This document shows, piece after piece, positions 7,776 to 16,577 of a DNA stretch of 64,000 bases (position 1 is the stretch's first letter; each line of letters opens with the position of its first letter). Origin of the DNA: Bin87 sp034423575 (GTDB taxonomy: Bacteria; Chloroflexota; Dehalococcoidia; Lucifugimonadales; UBA3495); assembly GCA_034423575.1 (NCBI GenBank), contig DAOUIF010000001.1:1-64000 (forward strand). Reading direction: 5' to 3'. Position numbers and translations under genes: made by a program. A model generated the notes under the pieces. The model saw nothing but the letters and a program-made list of their open reading frames with translations. It had not been told where the DNA came from and did no database searches.

Positions 7776-9176
7776 TTATTCGCGTAAGTCAACGACCCGC
7801 CGCGCCTTGAACTGGGTACGCTCGAATTCTCCCTCAGGTTTCAACTCGACGGAGACTCCTACGCCCAGGGCACGTCGGAGGGTGTCGCGCACCTGATCCC
7901 GCAGCGTGATCAAAGCGTCCGGGTTGCTTTCACCCAATGATGCCCACACCCCGGAGGACACCTCGGTCTGGACCGTCAAGCGATCGAGGTAGCCGCGCTC
8001 TCGTTCCACCACCAAGCGGAATTCGCCGCCAAACTCGTCCAGACCTCGGAGCACGTCCTCGATGCGAGAAGGGAACACGTTCTGGCCACGTATGATGAGC
8101 ATATCGTCGGCGCGGCCATAGATGCCCTGGGTCAGTGTTGGGTAGGTGCGCCCGCAGGGGCAGTCCACCATCTCCCACTGGGCGATGTCGCCGGACCAGT
8201 AGCGGATCATCGGCTGGGACTCGCGCTCCAGGTGAGTGTACACGGGGACGCCTTCGTCGCCTATGGCGACGGGCTCGCGGGTGTCGGGGTCCACCAGTTG
8301 GGTGTACACGATGTCCTGCCAGAGGTGCATGCCGCGCTGGAGATACCGGCAACCGCCGTTGGTCATCCACGGGGTCATTTCGGCCATGCTGCCCTGGTCG
8401 ACCACGTAGCAGCCGAAGGCGTCCTCGATGGCCTGGCGGGTGGCTGGAACGCTGGCTCCGGGCTCGCCGCTGAAGAACATAAGCCGAAAGGCGAAGTCGG
8501 TGCGTGGGTCCACGCCCATTTCGCGGGCCGTTTCCGCTAGGTACAGCGCGTAGGACGGTGTGGCGTAGAGGGCGGCAGGTCGGACCATCTCCGCCCATTC
8601 CACGGCCCGCTCGGTCTGGCCGGGAGCGCCGGCGCCGAAGGGGAAGCAGGTTGCGCCCAGTCGCTCGGCGCCCACCAGGGCGCCCCAGCTTCCCACGTAT
8701 AGGCTGAACACCGCCGCAACCATCACCGTGTCTCCGGGGCGAACGCCGGCTGCCCACAGGATGCGCGCGTGAGCTTCGCCGATCCGACCCCAGTCGGCGC
8801 GGCTGATGCCGAACACGGTGGGCCGGCCGGTGGTGCCGGATGTCCCGTGGATGCGGTATACCTGATCCGGCGAAACGCAGAGGAAACGTCCGTACGGCGG
8901 GTGCGCTTCCTGCTCTACCCTAACCTCCTCCTTGGTGAGGATGGGCAGGCGAGCGAACTCTTCCAGGCTGCGGAGGTTCGTCGGATCCACGGGCGCGCCT
9001 TTCCAGAACTCGCGGTAGAAACCGGAATTCTCCCACGCATACCGGACTTGGCCGCGCAGTTTCTCGAGGATCACCCGGTCACGATCGGCGGGCTCCATGG
9101 TCTCCAGGGCGGCGTCCCAATGCTCCGCGTCGTGGTTAGGGACGTAGGCAGGATCGTATTTGGGGGGCCAGTTCAT
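7776..9176 (-). CDS. PaaK-type acyl-CoA ligase (AMP-forming)
   Basis: 466 aa adenylate-forming enzyme of the phenylacetate-CoA ligase group. The P-loop is HGTSGTTGRPTVFG; later blocks include MFFSGEPG, DQGSMAEMTPW and the hinge region RADDMLIIRGQNVFPS. The C-terminal Lys lies in FERTQFKARRV. Its start overlaps the stop of the B12-binding subunit gene by ATGA, which indicates translational coupling. A likely role is activating the acid that the adjacent mutase rearranges, comparable to the 2-hydroxyisobutyryl-CoA ligase beside known HCM genes; this is inference. Confidence 0.85.
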   Translation of the reverse strand: MNWPPKYDPAYVPNHDAEHWDAALETMEPADRDRVILEKLRGQVRYAWENSGFYREFWKGAPVDPTNLRSLEEFARLPILTKEEVRVEQEAHPPYGRFLCVSPDQVYRIHGTSGTTGRPTVFGISRADWGRIGEAHARILWAAGVRPGDTVMVAAVFSLYVGSWGALVGAERLGATCFPFGAGAPGQTERAVEWAEMVRPAALYATPSYALYLAETAREMGVDPRTDFAFRLMFFSGEPGASVPATRQAIEDAFGCYVVDQGSMAEMTPWMTNGGCRYLQRGMHLWQDIVYTQLVDPDTREPVAIGDEGVPVYTHLERESQPMIRYWSGDIAQWEMVDCPCGRTYPTLTQGIYGRADDMLIIRGQNVFPSRIEDVLRGLDEFGGEFRLVVERERGYLDRLTVQTEVSSGVWASLGESNPDALITLRDQVRDTLRRALGVGVSVELKPEGEFERTQFKARRVVDLRE

Positions 9177-9604
9177 TGCGAGGCTTGCGACAGACCGGCG
9201 CGGATGAAATCCACCATCTCGGCCGTAAAGGTACCGACGGGGAAAACACCGTCGACTCCCAATTGCTTCAGTGGTTGCACGTCGCCGTCGGGAATGGTTC
9301 CGCCGACCAGGAGCATCACGTTGTCTTCGGCACCGACGCCCCGCAACCCGTGACTCTGCAACGCGTCAACCATGCGGGGCATGAGGCGCATGTGCGCGCC
9401 CGACAGGATGCTGATGCCGACGACATCCACGTCCTCCTGGGCCGCCGCCGCGGCCACCTGGTCGGCGGTGACGCGCATGCCGAGGTAGACCACCTCCATG
9501 CCTGCATCCCGCAGCGCCCGGGCGATGACCTTGACGCCGCGGTCGTGGCCGTCCAGACCGAGCTTGGCCAGGAGGACGCGGGGCGGAGTCGTCCCAGACT
9601 GCAT
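9173..9604 (-). CDS. hcmB: B12-binding small subunit of acyl-CoA mutase
   Basis: 143 aa from the ATG at 9604, chosen because it overlaps the upstream stop as TGATG; an in-frame ATG 30 bp further up lacks a usable RBS. It is the stand-alone cobalamin-binding domain of methylmalonyl-CoA mutase relatives: LGLDGHDRG carries the lower-ligand His20, followed by the VGISILSGAH block and LLVGGTIPDGD. Such separate small subunits pair with large subunits of about 540 aa in isobutyryl- and 2-hydroxyisobutyryl-CoA mutases. The partner is at 10475-12105. The gene symbol follows from that partner's active-site residues. Confidence 0.88.
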   Translation of the reverse strand: MQSGTTPPRVLLAKLGLDGHDRGVKVIARALRDAGMEVVYLGMRVTADQVAAAAAQEDVDVVGISILSGAHMRLMPRMVDALQSHGLRGVGAEDNVMLLVGGTIPDGDVQPLKQLGVDGVFPVGTFTAEMVDFIRAGLSQASQ

Positions 9605-9948
9605 CAGACGGTTTCGGGTCGGGAAATTATCCATTCCCCTGCGTTCGTTTCTGACAGGGCCAGTCCCCGGTTGACCACTAGGTTCTTCAGGGACTCCATC
9701 GCCGGCGCCTTCCGATAAACCAGGCGCAGGCCATCGTCGCCGGTTTCAGCGATTATCTCATTGAAAATCAGCAGGGCCTCGTCAAAAAAGGACACTCCTA
9801 TGCGAAGGATGCCATCGGTATTCAGAGTGATTTCGCCTTCACCCGCGGCAGCCTGCATCGCCGAAGCTACAACCCGCGCCGCCGGGCGCGTGATGAGCAC
9901 CGGTTTGCCCGATTGCACTGACAAGTTGACCGTCGTCATCGTCGTCAC
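9604..9948 (-). CDS. STAS-like (DUF4325-type) small protein
   Basis: 114 aa. The segment VSFFDEALLIFNEII matches the core of the STAS-like DUF4325 family, which is often encoded near histidine kinase-like or DNA-binding regulators. The sequence AARVVASAMQAAAGEGEIT precedes it. The stop overlaps the start of the B12 subunit gene (TGATG). Its place between mutase subunits is unusual; it may regulate or simply hitchhike in the operon. The family assignment is moderately secure; the function is unknown. Confidence 0.65.
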   Translation of the reverse strand: MTTMTTVNLSVQSGKPVLITRPAARVVASAMQAAAGEGEITLNTDGILRIGVSFFDEALLIFNEIIAETGDDGLRLVYRKAPAMESLKNLVVNRGLALSETNAGEWIISRPETV

Positions 9949-10011
9949 TCATGCGAAATGGTGGATCCGGGGCGGATGGCCCGTTTCAGGCTTGTCAGCC
10001 AAAGTCACCAG

Positions 10012-10200
10012 TCACCTGCCATCCGTCGACCCGTTGCCCAATATACGGTGCACCACTCCAGATATAAGCAAAGTCATGAAGCCGATTATCGCTACCAGAT
10101 GAGGACCTTCGTCAGTACCGATGCTGACAATCACAGCCGCAATCAGGATCGCCGGTACACCCAGGCACATTGTGCCCAGGTCGCTGAAAATCCTTCTCAT
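10012..10200 (-). CDS. Small membrane protein (2 TM)
   Basis: 62 aa starting MRRIFSDLGTM. Two hydrophobic helices are visible (CLGVPAILIAAVIVSIG and LVAIIGFMTLLISGVV). The start overlaps the stop of the next upstream membrane ORF as ATGA, a strong sign that both are real and coupled. No family recognised. Together the two short proteins may form a small membrane complex in the mutase operon. Confidence 0.55.
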   Translation of the reverse strand: MRRIFSDLGTMCLGVPAILIAAVIVSIGTDEGPHLVAIIGFMTLLISGVVHRILGNGSTDGR

Positions 10201-10409
10201 CGGTAGCGCAATTTGGCAGCAATGAAGGCAAAGAGGAATATTACGGACAGGCCGGCGCCGACGTAGGCCAGAGGCAACAGTTCGCCAATCAAATACCGCT
10301 CCGTGCTGAAGACGCTGAGTCCCAGCCAAACCCCGGTCAGCATGGCCCAACTGAGCCCGAAAAATGCGGTGAAATACGGTATAGCGAAGACAAAGAGCGG
10401 GCTTTTCAT
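10197..10409 (-). CDS. Small membrane protein (2 TM)
   Basis: 70 aa from the ATG at 10409, which has AAGGAG 7 nt upstream; an upstream in-frame TTG has no RBS. Two transmembrane helices are seen (FVFAIPYFTAFFGLSWAML and PLAYVGAGLSVIFLFAFIA). The layout resembles the small subunit of sodium/solute symporter systems (DUF485/DUF997-like), but the match is too weak to name. It is followed by a coupled second membrane ORF. Confidence 0.55.
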   Translation of the reverse strand: MKSPLFVFAIPYFTAFFGLSWAMLTGVWLGLSVFSTERYLIGELLPLAYVGAGLSVIFLFAFIAAKLRYR

Positions 10410-10474
10410 CTCATTCTCCTTGCCGAGCAATGCCCTGCCACACCAACACTATACCGCACATCGGTCTTCCCAGA

Positions 10475-12105
10475 CTAAAACACCCCCGGGTCCACGTACT
10501 CGCCCCATTCGTCGCGCAGTGCGCCCATGATCTCGCCTTCGGTGACGCCGGCGGCGACGGCGGTGAGGATCTGGGGCACCAGATTGCCGCCGCCCCGGGC
10601 GGTTTTCACGATGTCCCGCAGGGCGGCCGCGGCGTCGGTTTCGCTGCGGCCCTGGCGCACGGTGGCGAGGCGCTCGACCTGGCGCTCCTCCTCGGCGTAG
10701 TCGAACTCGAAAAGCTCCAACGACCCGGCGTTGGTGGCATCGTCGCTGTATTCATCGTTGACGCCGACGATGGTGTAGTCGCCCGATTCGACCCGCTGCT
10801 GGTAGCGGTAGGACGCCTGGGCGATCTCGCTCTCGATGTAGCCGTTGCCGATGGCTTCCAGCATACCGTCGAGCATGCTGCCGTTGCCCATGTCGTCGAT
10901 GCGCTGGATGTAGGCCGTGGCGGCGTCTTCCAGCTGGTTGGTCAGGGTTTCGAGGTAGGCCGAGCCGCCCAGCGGGTCCGGCGTGGCGGCGACGCCCGAT
11001 TCGTGGGCGAGGATCATCTGCGTGGCCAGCGAGATGCGCATGGCCTCCTCGGAGGGTATGTCGTAAGCCTCGTCGTAGCCGCTGACGTGGAGGGACTGGG
11101 TGCCGCCCAGCACTGCCGCGAGGGCCTGTAGGCCGCCCCGCAGGATGTTGTTCAGCGGGTCCTGGCGCACCAACGTGGAGCCCAGGGTCTGGGTATGGAA
11201 CCGCATCCGCATCGACTCGGGCCGGGTTGCTCCGTAGCGGTCGCGCATGAGCCGGGCCCACATGCGGCGGGCGGCGCGGAACTTGGCGATCTCCTCAAAG
11301 AAATCGTTGTGCACGCCGAAAAAGTGGGACAGGCGGGATGCGAACTCATCCACCGCCAGGCCGCGCCGCATGGCGGACTCCACATAGGCCATGCCCTGGG
11401 CGACCGTGAACGCCAGTTCCTGCACGGCGTCGGAGCCGGCTTCGCGGGTGTGGTAGCCGCTGATGGAGATCGTGTACCAGTTGGGTACGTGTTTCGTGCA
11501 GAACTCCACCACGTCCGTGGTCAGCCGGAGCGCCGGCGCCGGCGGGAGGGCGAAGGTCTTCTGGCCGTGGAACTCCTTCAGCGAGTCGTTCTGCACCGTT
11601 CCGCGCAGTGCTGCCCACGGCGTCCCCCGGCGCTCCGCGTTGTGCAGGAACATGGCCAGCAGACGATGGCCGGGTGGTTGATGGTCAACGAGACGCTGGC
11701 CTGGTCAAGCGGGATTCCGTCGAAAAGCTCGCCCATGTCGGCGGCGGTATCGATGGCAACGCCCAGGCGTCCCACCTCGCCCTCGGCCAGCTCGTGGTCG
11801 GAGTCGTATCCCGTGAGGGTGGGATGATCGAAGTCGGTGCTGAGACCGGTCTGGCCGTGGGCCAGCAGGAAGCGGTAGCGCTCGTTGGTAGCCCGGGCCG
11901 TGCCAAAGCCGGCGATCTGGCGGCGGGTCCACAGCCGCCCCCGGTACATCGTGGGATAGGCGCCGCGGGTGAAGGGAAACTCGCCCGGGTTGCCGAGGTC
12001 GGCGGCGGGATCGAATCCGCTGTTGCGCAAGCCGGCTGGCGTGTAGAGCGGGTCGACGGGGAGGCCAGAGAGGGTGCGGGGGGAAGGGTTGTCGCTGGAA
12101 CTCAT
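10475..12105 (-). CDS. hcmA: B12-dependent acyl-CoA mutase large subunit, 2-hydroxyisobutyryl-CoA mutase type (one frameshift)
   Basis: About 543 aa when one missing base is restored; the break is at 11661-11664, where GTCTGCTG should read GTCCTGCTG. The N-terminal part (11578-12105) and the rest (10475-11653) then join as ...NHPAIV-LLAMFLHN.... The fold is the mutase TIM barrel (GYDSDHELAEGEVG, GTVQNDSLKEF, ISISGYHTREAG). Pocket residues are decisive: Ile64, Asp91 and Gln182 align, with identical spacing, to Ile90, Asp117 and Gln208 of HcmA. Methylmalonyl-CoA mutase has Tyr and Arg at the first and third places. Predicted reaction: 2-hydroxyisobutyryl-CoA to 3-hydroxybutyryl-CoA. The catalytic motifs are intact, so the frameshift may be a sequencing error. 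Confidence 0.82.
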
Positions 12106-12213
12106 CGATCACACACTGTCCGTTCGAGTGTTCAGGTTGGAGGTGTTAGTATCGCCAAGCGAGACGCCGTGATTTGTCACCCTGCGATCGTCTCCAGGGC
12201 GCGCGCAAGATGA

Positions 12214-12522
12214 TCACCCAAACTGGGACGGTCTACGTTCCATGATGGCGATGTTATCTGGCATACTCGCCAGCCATCTGCGGATGGTGGCCTCATCCTC
12301 GGCGCCGATGCCGCGTCGCTCGACGTAGCCGACGACGGCCCTCTCCAACTCCGCTTTCGTAACCGGAGTCACCGCATGAGGGGGCAGCATATCAGCGCAA
12401 ATCTCGTTGACCTCGCGGCTGTGGGTGAAGCCAAACACCACGTCTTCGCTTTCACGATGAGGCCACAGGTGCTCGTAACTGATTACGTCGACCAGAGCCC
12501 ACGTGACATCTCGCTGAGTCAT
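12214..12522 (-). CDS. Hypothetical protein coupled to PLD-like nuclease
   Basis: 102 aa starting MTQRDVTWALVDVISYEHL, with AGGAGG just upstream. Its ATG overlaps the stop of the PLD-domain gene (ATGA). The protein is acidic, has no membrane segments and no family I recognise; the C-terminal half looks helical (AELERAVVGYVERRG, EDEATIRRWLASM). Tight coupling suggests it works with the nuclease, for instance as a partner or inhibitor. Confidence 0.6.
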   Translation of the reverse strand: MTQRDVTWALVDVISYEHLWPHRESEDVVFGFTHSREVNEICADMLPPHAVTPVTKAELERAVVGYVERRGIGAEDEATIRRWLASMPDNIAIMERRPSQFG

Positions 12523-13403
12523 GCTCGCTCCTCCTGTTCCACAAATCGCCACTTGCGGTTCTCAAGGACTATCAGGCCCTGACGCTTCAATTGTTGCTGG
12601 GCGTTGCGGATGTCGTGCTTCCATCGTTTTCCGAAAGACTGGCCGCTAATCACCCGGTCGACCTCATCGTCGCACAGTTCTGGTTTGAGATCGCGGACCA
12701 GTGCATTGATTTCACTGGTGGGTAGCGGGCCGTGTCTCGCCAAAACATAGCGCACTGCTTCTGAGAATTGTCCCGTTATCGAACCTTTAGGGTCAGTCGC
12801 AAATTCGGGAGGGGCCACACGCAAGCCGATCAATTTTTCGTTGATGCCATTCAGGACGTCATCATATTGAGCGGTTGTACCAGAGCGGTTGATCCTGGCG
12901 ATCCGCGCCTTTATCTCCTGTGCCTGCTGCGCCAGCCCGTCCAACTCAGACAATTGAGAATTGGAAACCGCGACGCCCATGCCCCCGTATTCCGTGAGGT
13001 CATTGGCTATTTCATCGACCGCACGAGCCTCGGTAATCTTTACGCCCAGTTCAAAGTTTCGTATCAACCCGCCATCGGTCAGGTTCGCCGATGTGACGAT
13101 CGCCGTGTGCCTATCGGCAACGTAGGCTTTGGCGTGCGGGTGCAGCAAGTGGCGAACCGAAGTTCCTGGCACACGCTCGCAGAACCACAGCAACGCTCCG
13201 CAGTCCACCAAGCCGTCCGCGAGGCTGACGCTCGCCAGGCTCGTCAGCAGGTCGACTCGCACGGATTGGCGCGATTGCAGTTTGCGAGCCAACCGTTCCA
13301 ACGGCCGCCGGCGGATGAACGGTGCGGCGATGATCGCCGACTCCTGAATCGACCAGGCGAACTCGTCGAACGTGGATGCCCACGGGGATTTGATGCTCTG
13401 CAT
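12519..13403 (-). CDS. Phospholipase D-like domain protein with C-terminal winged-helix region
   Basis: 294 aa from ATG 13403 (GAGGA 8 nt upstream); an ATG at 13421 would add six residues but lacks an RBS. One HKD motif is present (HPHAKAYVADRHTAIVTSAN, then NFELGV), typical of dimeric PLD-superfamily nucleases. Residues after about 200 look like a DNA-binding tail (AVRYVLARHGPLPTSEINALV, QQLKRQGLIVLENRKWRFV). Probably acts on DNA in repair, restriction or defence. It is the first gene of a two-gene unit beside a HigBA module. Confidence 0.7.
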   Translation of the reverse strand: MQSIKSPWASTFDEFAWSIQESAIIAAPFIRRRPLERLARKLQSRQSVRVDLLTSLASVSLADGLVDCGALLWFCERVPGTSVRHLLHPHAKAYVADRHTAIVTSANLTDGGLIRNFELGVKITEARAVDEIANDLTEYGGMGVAVSNSQLSELDGLAQQAQEIKARIARINRSGTTAQYDDVLNGINEKLIGLRVAPPEFATDPKGSITGQFSEAVRYVLARHGPLPTSEINALVRDLKPELCDDEVDRVISGQSFGKRWKHDIRNAQQQLKRQGLIVLENRKWRFVEQEERA

Positions 13404-13528
13404 ACGACGTTCCTCAGCCATCGTGACAGGGGCATTATTGAGCTAACGCAATCTGCGGCGCAAGCTGCCGACATCACCTTACGAGATCGTGCGCTATCTG
13501 GAAGTGGATTATCACTGGCAGACATGGA

Positions 13529-13563
13529 AACGGCTGCCGCACTGGAAACAGCGGGCAGCCGTT
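13529..13563 (-). terminator. Hairpin terminator after higA
   Basis: AACGGCTGCC (13529-13538) pairs with GGCAGCCGTT (13554-13563), 20 bp beyond the higA stop on the minus strand. Confidence 0.5.
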
Positions 13564-13582
13564 CGTTGATGGGTGGGGCATA

Positions 13583-13969
13583 TTAGTCTGATGCGGCGGC
13601 TGGCGACGGCAGAGGGTCGGCCATTAGGTACTCCATGGGCAGGCCGGAGTGCTCATGCAAAACCTGGGCGACTTCCGCGGTGATCGCCATCTGCTCTGCC
13701 ATCATCGCGTCCAGCCGGTGGCTTCCCCCGGCCAGCGTCTCCATACGTTCACGAGACACCATCTGCTGGTCAATCAGAAATTCGATGAATGAGCTGGGGT
13801 CCGGGTCTTCCATCGGGTAGTGCTCCGCTTCATAGATCTCTACCAGCGTGGATATCCGGTCGAGTTCATCCCCTTCCGGGGTATTCAACTCGGCGTCGAG
13901 CAACTCGGAAATCCGGGCCAGCGCCGCATCGTATTCTGCTTCATTCTGAACTTGGACAATCTCTGACAT
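13583..13969 (-). CDS. higA: HigA-like antitoxin
   Basis: 128 aa from ATG 13969. The N-terminal half has the HigA signature LNTPEGDELDRISTLVEIYEAEHYP and PDPSSFIEFLIDQQ. The usual helix-turn-helix is poorly conserved at the C-terminus. It begins 2 nt after the toxin stop, the toxin-first order normal for HigBA. Expected to bind and neutralise HigB and to repress the operon. Confidence 0.8.
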   Translation of the reverse strand: MSEIVQVQNEAEYDAALARISELLDAELNTPEGDELDRISTLVEIYEAEHYPMEDPDPSSFIEFLIDQQMVSRERMETLAGGSHRLDAMMAEQMAITAEVAQVLHEHSGLPMEYLMADPLPSPAAASD

Positions 13970-13971
13970 GG

Positions 13972-14265
13972 TTAGACCTCTGTGGCGTCGATAGCATCGT
14001 ATTCCGCGTGAGTGCCAATAAATCGAATGTACACCATTCGGTAGGCGTAGTTTACCTTTACCTCTAGCCGGTAGGTGTTGCCCTTGACGTTGAATACCAC
14101 GCGGTTGCCGGCAATAATGTTGGCGCTGGGATATCTTTCTCGGATGTGGCGCGGCGCCTCCCAATCCGCTTGCTCGGCCGCCTTATACCAGTCAAGCAAT
14201 GGCCTCCTGGCGTCGGGGTGCCGTTCCCAATACTCGCGCAATGTCCTCTTGGTGATGATCCGCAT
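13972..14265 (-). CDS. higB: HigB-family mRNA interferase toxin
   Basis: 97 aa of the HigB_toxin type (RelE superfamily): starts MRIITKRTLREYWERHPDA, with RVVFNVKGNTYRLEVKVNY and the conserved end IRFIGTHAEYDAIDATEV. Predicted to cleave mRNA, possibly on the ribosome. A GAGAAGG RBS precedes it. It forms an operon with the antitoxin gene downstream. Confidence 0.9.
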   Translation of the reverse strand: MRIITKRTLREYWERHPDARRPLLDWYKAAEQADWEAPRHIRERYPSANIIAGNRVVFNVKGNTYRLEVKVNYAYRMVYIRFIGTHAEYDAIDATEV

Positions 14266-14396
14266 GGCCTTCTCGAGTTATAGACCATTATAGCGGTTGC
14301 CGTTGATGGCAGTGCCGCCCGCCTTTGGCGACGCGATGCCGATGGTAGAATGAAACTGTAACTCGCCGTTCATGTCCGTTGGTTGGAGCGAAGGCT

Positions 14397-15320
14397 ATGA
14401 ACCACGTAAAGACGTTCTTCCTCCTGATGGTCCTCACCGGGCTTCTGCTGCTTATAGGCGGCGCCCTGGGTGGACAGGCTGGGATCGTAATCGCGCTGGT
14501 GTTCGCATTGGCGATGAACTTCGGGGCCTATTGGTTCAGCGACAAGATCGCGCTCAGCATGGCGCACGCCCGGCCGATCACCGCCGACGAAGACCCCCAG
14601 CTATACCAGCTGGTGGCCGAGCAGGCGCGCTTGGCCAACATGCCGATGCCCAAGGTGTACGAGATCGACGACCCGTCTCCCAACGCCTTCGCCACCGGCC
14701 GCAATCCGCAGAACGCCGCCGTGGCCGTTACCACCGGCATCCGCCAGATCCTCACGCGCGAGGAGTTGGCCGGCGTCATGGCCCACGAGATGGCCCACGT
14801 GGGCAACCGGGACACGCTGATCATGACCGTGGTCGCCACCATCGCCGGCGCGATCACGATGCTGGCGTTCATGGCGCAGTTTGCCGCTATCTTCAGCAGC
14901 TTCGGCGGCCACAGCGACGATGACGAGGGTGGCGGGGGCAACTTCCTTACTTTGATGATAATCGCCATCATCATGCCCATCGCGGCCACCATCATCCGCA
15001 TGGCGATCTCGCGGGCCCGCGAGTTCCAGGCGGATCAGACGGGGGCGCACAACTGCGGTAATCCCGAGGCCCTGGCCCGCGCGTTGGAAAAGCTGGAAAT
15101 GGGCAGCGAGATCCGGCCCATGAAGGTGAACGAGGCGGCATCCCACCTTTTCATCGTGAATCCGCTCAGCGGCCGCTCCATGGCTCGGCTGTTTTCCACG
15201 CATCCTCCCATCGAGGAACGGGTCCGCCGCCTGCGGGAGATGAACGTGCGCCCGAATTACGGTTCCATCGACAGCCCGAACTACGACCTGCCAGACAGCA
15301 ACGATCGGCCCAACTTCTGA
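14397..15320 (+). CDS. htpX: HtpX zinc metalloprotease
   Basis: 307 aa M48 membrane protease for quality control of membrane proteins. Two N-terminal helices are followed by the zinc motif VMAHEMAHVGN, two more hydrophobic segments (MTVVATIAGAITMLAFMA and LMIIAIIMPIAATIIRM) and the third zinc ligand in SRAREFQADQTGA. The start at ATG 14397 (MNHVKTFF) is preferred over an upstream TTG because a GGAG-type RBS precedes it. A glycine- and aspartate-rich loop (HSDDDEGGGGN) separates the last two helices. Confidence 0.93.
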   Translation: MNHVKTFFLLMVLTGLLLLIGGALGGQAGIVIALVFALAMNFGAYWFSDKIALSMAHARPITADEDPQLYQLVAEQARLANMPMPKVYEIDDPSPNAFATGRNPQNAAVAVTTGIRQILTREELAGVMAHEMAHVGNRDTLIMTVVATIAGAITMLAFMAQFAAIFSSFGGHSDDDEGGGGNFLTLMIIAIIMPIAATIIRMAISRAREFQADQTGAHNCGNPEALARALEKLEMGSEIRPMKVNEAASHLFIVNPLSGRSMARLFSTHPPIEERVRRLREMNVRPNYGSIDSPNYDLPDSNDRPNF

Positions 15321-15486
15321 GGTCGGGTGGCTCGGTGATAGGCTGCCTCTGATTGGGGTCCGTCCCGACTGAAATGGGACTGCCGGCGCGGTAACACGCG
15401 CCGGTTGTGCTATCATTCGGCCGGCGGCGAGTTGCCGCGTGTCTGGCATCCCACGTTACGCTTTTTGCGCAGTTGAGGAGGTAATC

Positions 15487-16473
15487 ATGGCCGGAAACTA
15501 CACCATCAGCGTCGGTACCATAGGCGGCGGCCTCTCCGTGAGCCCCGACGGCGGCGAATCCTGGAACCGCATCCGCGACCCCCTGCCCAGCGAGTGCAAC
15601 GTGCGCGCGCTGGCCACCGACCCCAGCAATCGGAGTCGCATCTACGCCGGCACGGACGGCGGCCTGTTCCGGTCCGACGACAACGGCTTCACCTGGAGCT
15701 ACCTCGAGTCCCCCATGGACGACCTGCAGATCTGGTCGGTGGGCGTTGACCCCGACGACGCCGACACGGTGTTTGTGGGTACGCGGCCGAACGCGTTCCG
15801 TTCCCGTGACGGCGGCGAGACTTGGGAGTCGCTGGACCTGGGCGTGCGTATGCCCTGCCCCATCGGGATCCCTCGCACCACCAACATCATCGTGGATCCG
15901 CGGGATACGCGCACCGTGTGGGCTGGCATCGAGGTTGACGGCGTGTACCGCAGCCTGGACGGCGGCGACAACTGGACCCGACTGCCCGACCTGGGCCCCG
16001 ACCCGTTCCATGGGGACATTCACGGCATGGCCCTGAAGCCCGGCCCGAATTCCGCTATTTACTGCACCACGCCGTTCGGGATCTCCACCAGCAACGACGA
16101 GGGCGAGAGCTGGGAGCTCCACGAGTTCCCGCGCTTCCACGCCGAGGACGTCCGCTCCTATTGCCGCGGCATGGTCATCAAGCCCGACAACCCCAGCACC
16201 ATGTTTGTCGGCAACGGCGACTCCATTCCTGGCATCACCGGAACCATCCGTCGCACCCGAGACGCCGGGGCTTCCTGGGACGCGCCGCAACTGTCCGCTA
16301 CCCCCAACTCCGTCGTGTATTGGTTCGCTGCCAGCCCCCATGTCGACGACGTGATGGTGGCCGCCAGCATCTACGGCTACGTGTACGTCAGCACCGACGG
16401 CGGCGACACCTGGGACAAGTTGCAGAAGGAGTTCGGCGAGATCCGATCACTGGCGCTTACGCCCAACGAGTAA
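15487..16473 (+). CDS. BNR/Asp-box repeat beta-propeller protein
   Basis: 328 aa from ATG 15487, which has a GAGGAGGT RBS. Seven Asp-box motifs of the type S-x-D-x-G-x-T/S-W recur about every 45 residues (SPDGGESW, SDDNGFTW, SRDGGETW, SLDGGDNW, SNDEGESW, TRDAGASW, STDGGDTW), which implies a seven-bladed propeller like sortilin/VPS10 or photosystem assembly factors. No signal peptide is seen, so it may be cytoplasmic. Such proteins are common in Chloroflexota; the ligand is unknown. Confidence 0.82.
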   Translation: MAGNYTISVGTIGGGLSVSPDGGESWNRIRDPLPSECNVRALATDPSNRSRIYAGTDGGLFRSDDNGFTWSYLESPMDDLQIWSVGVDPDDADTVFVGTRPNAFRSRDGGETWESLDLGVRMPCPIGIPRTTNIIVDPRDTRTVWAGIEVDGVYRSLDGGDNWTRLPDLGPDPFHGDIHGMALKPGPNSAIYCTTPFGISTSNDEGESWELHEFPRFHAEDVRSYCRGMVIKPDNPSTMFVGNGDSIPGITGTIRRTRDAGASWDAPQLSATPNSVVYWFAASPHVDDVMVAASIYGYVYVSTDGGDTWDKLQKEFGEIRSLALTPNE

Positions 16474-16498
16474 ACGCCCGGCGATCTCGATTGAACGC

Positions 16499-16528
16499 GG
16501 CCCCTCCGCCCGGCCGGGCGGAGGGGCC
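16499..16528 (+). terminator. Hairpin terminator after the BNR gene
   Basis: A perfect 13-bp stem, GGCCCCTCCGCCC (16499-16511) with its complement (16516-16528), around a 4-base loop, 25 bp past the stop codon. Confidence 0.7.
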
Positions 16529-16577
16529 GTTAGTGCTAAAATGCCGGGCACGGACGCATCCGGATGGCTGGAACAAC

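Noticed and set aside
12768..13586. Long plus-strand frame opposite the PLD gene
   Set aside because: The minus frame has the HKD motif and coupling to its neighbour; the plus frame has no recognisable domain.
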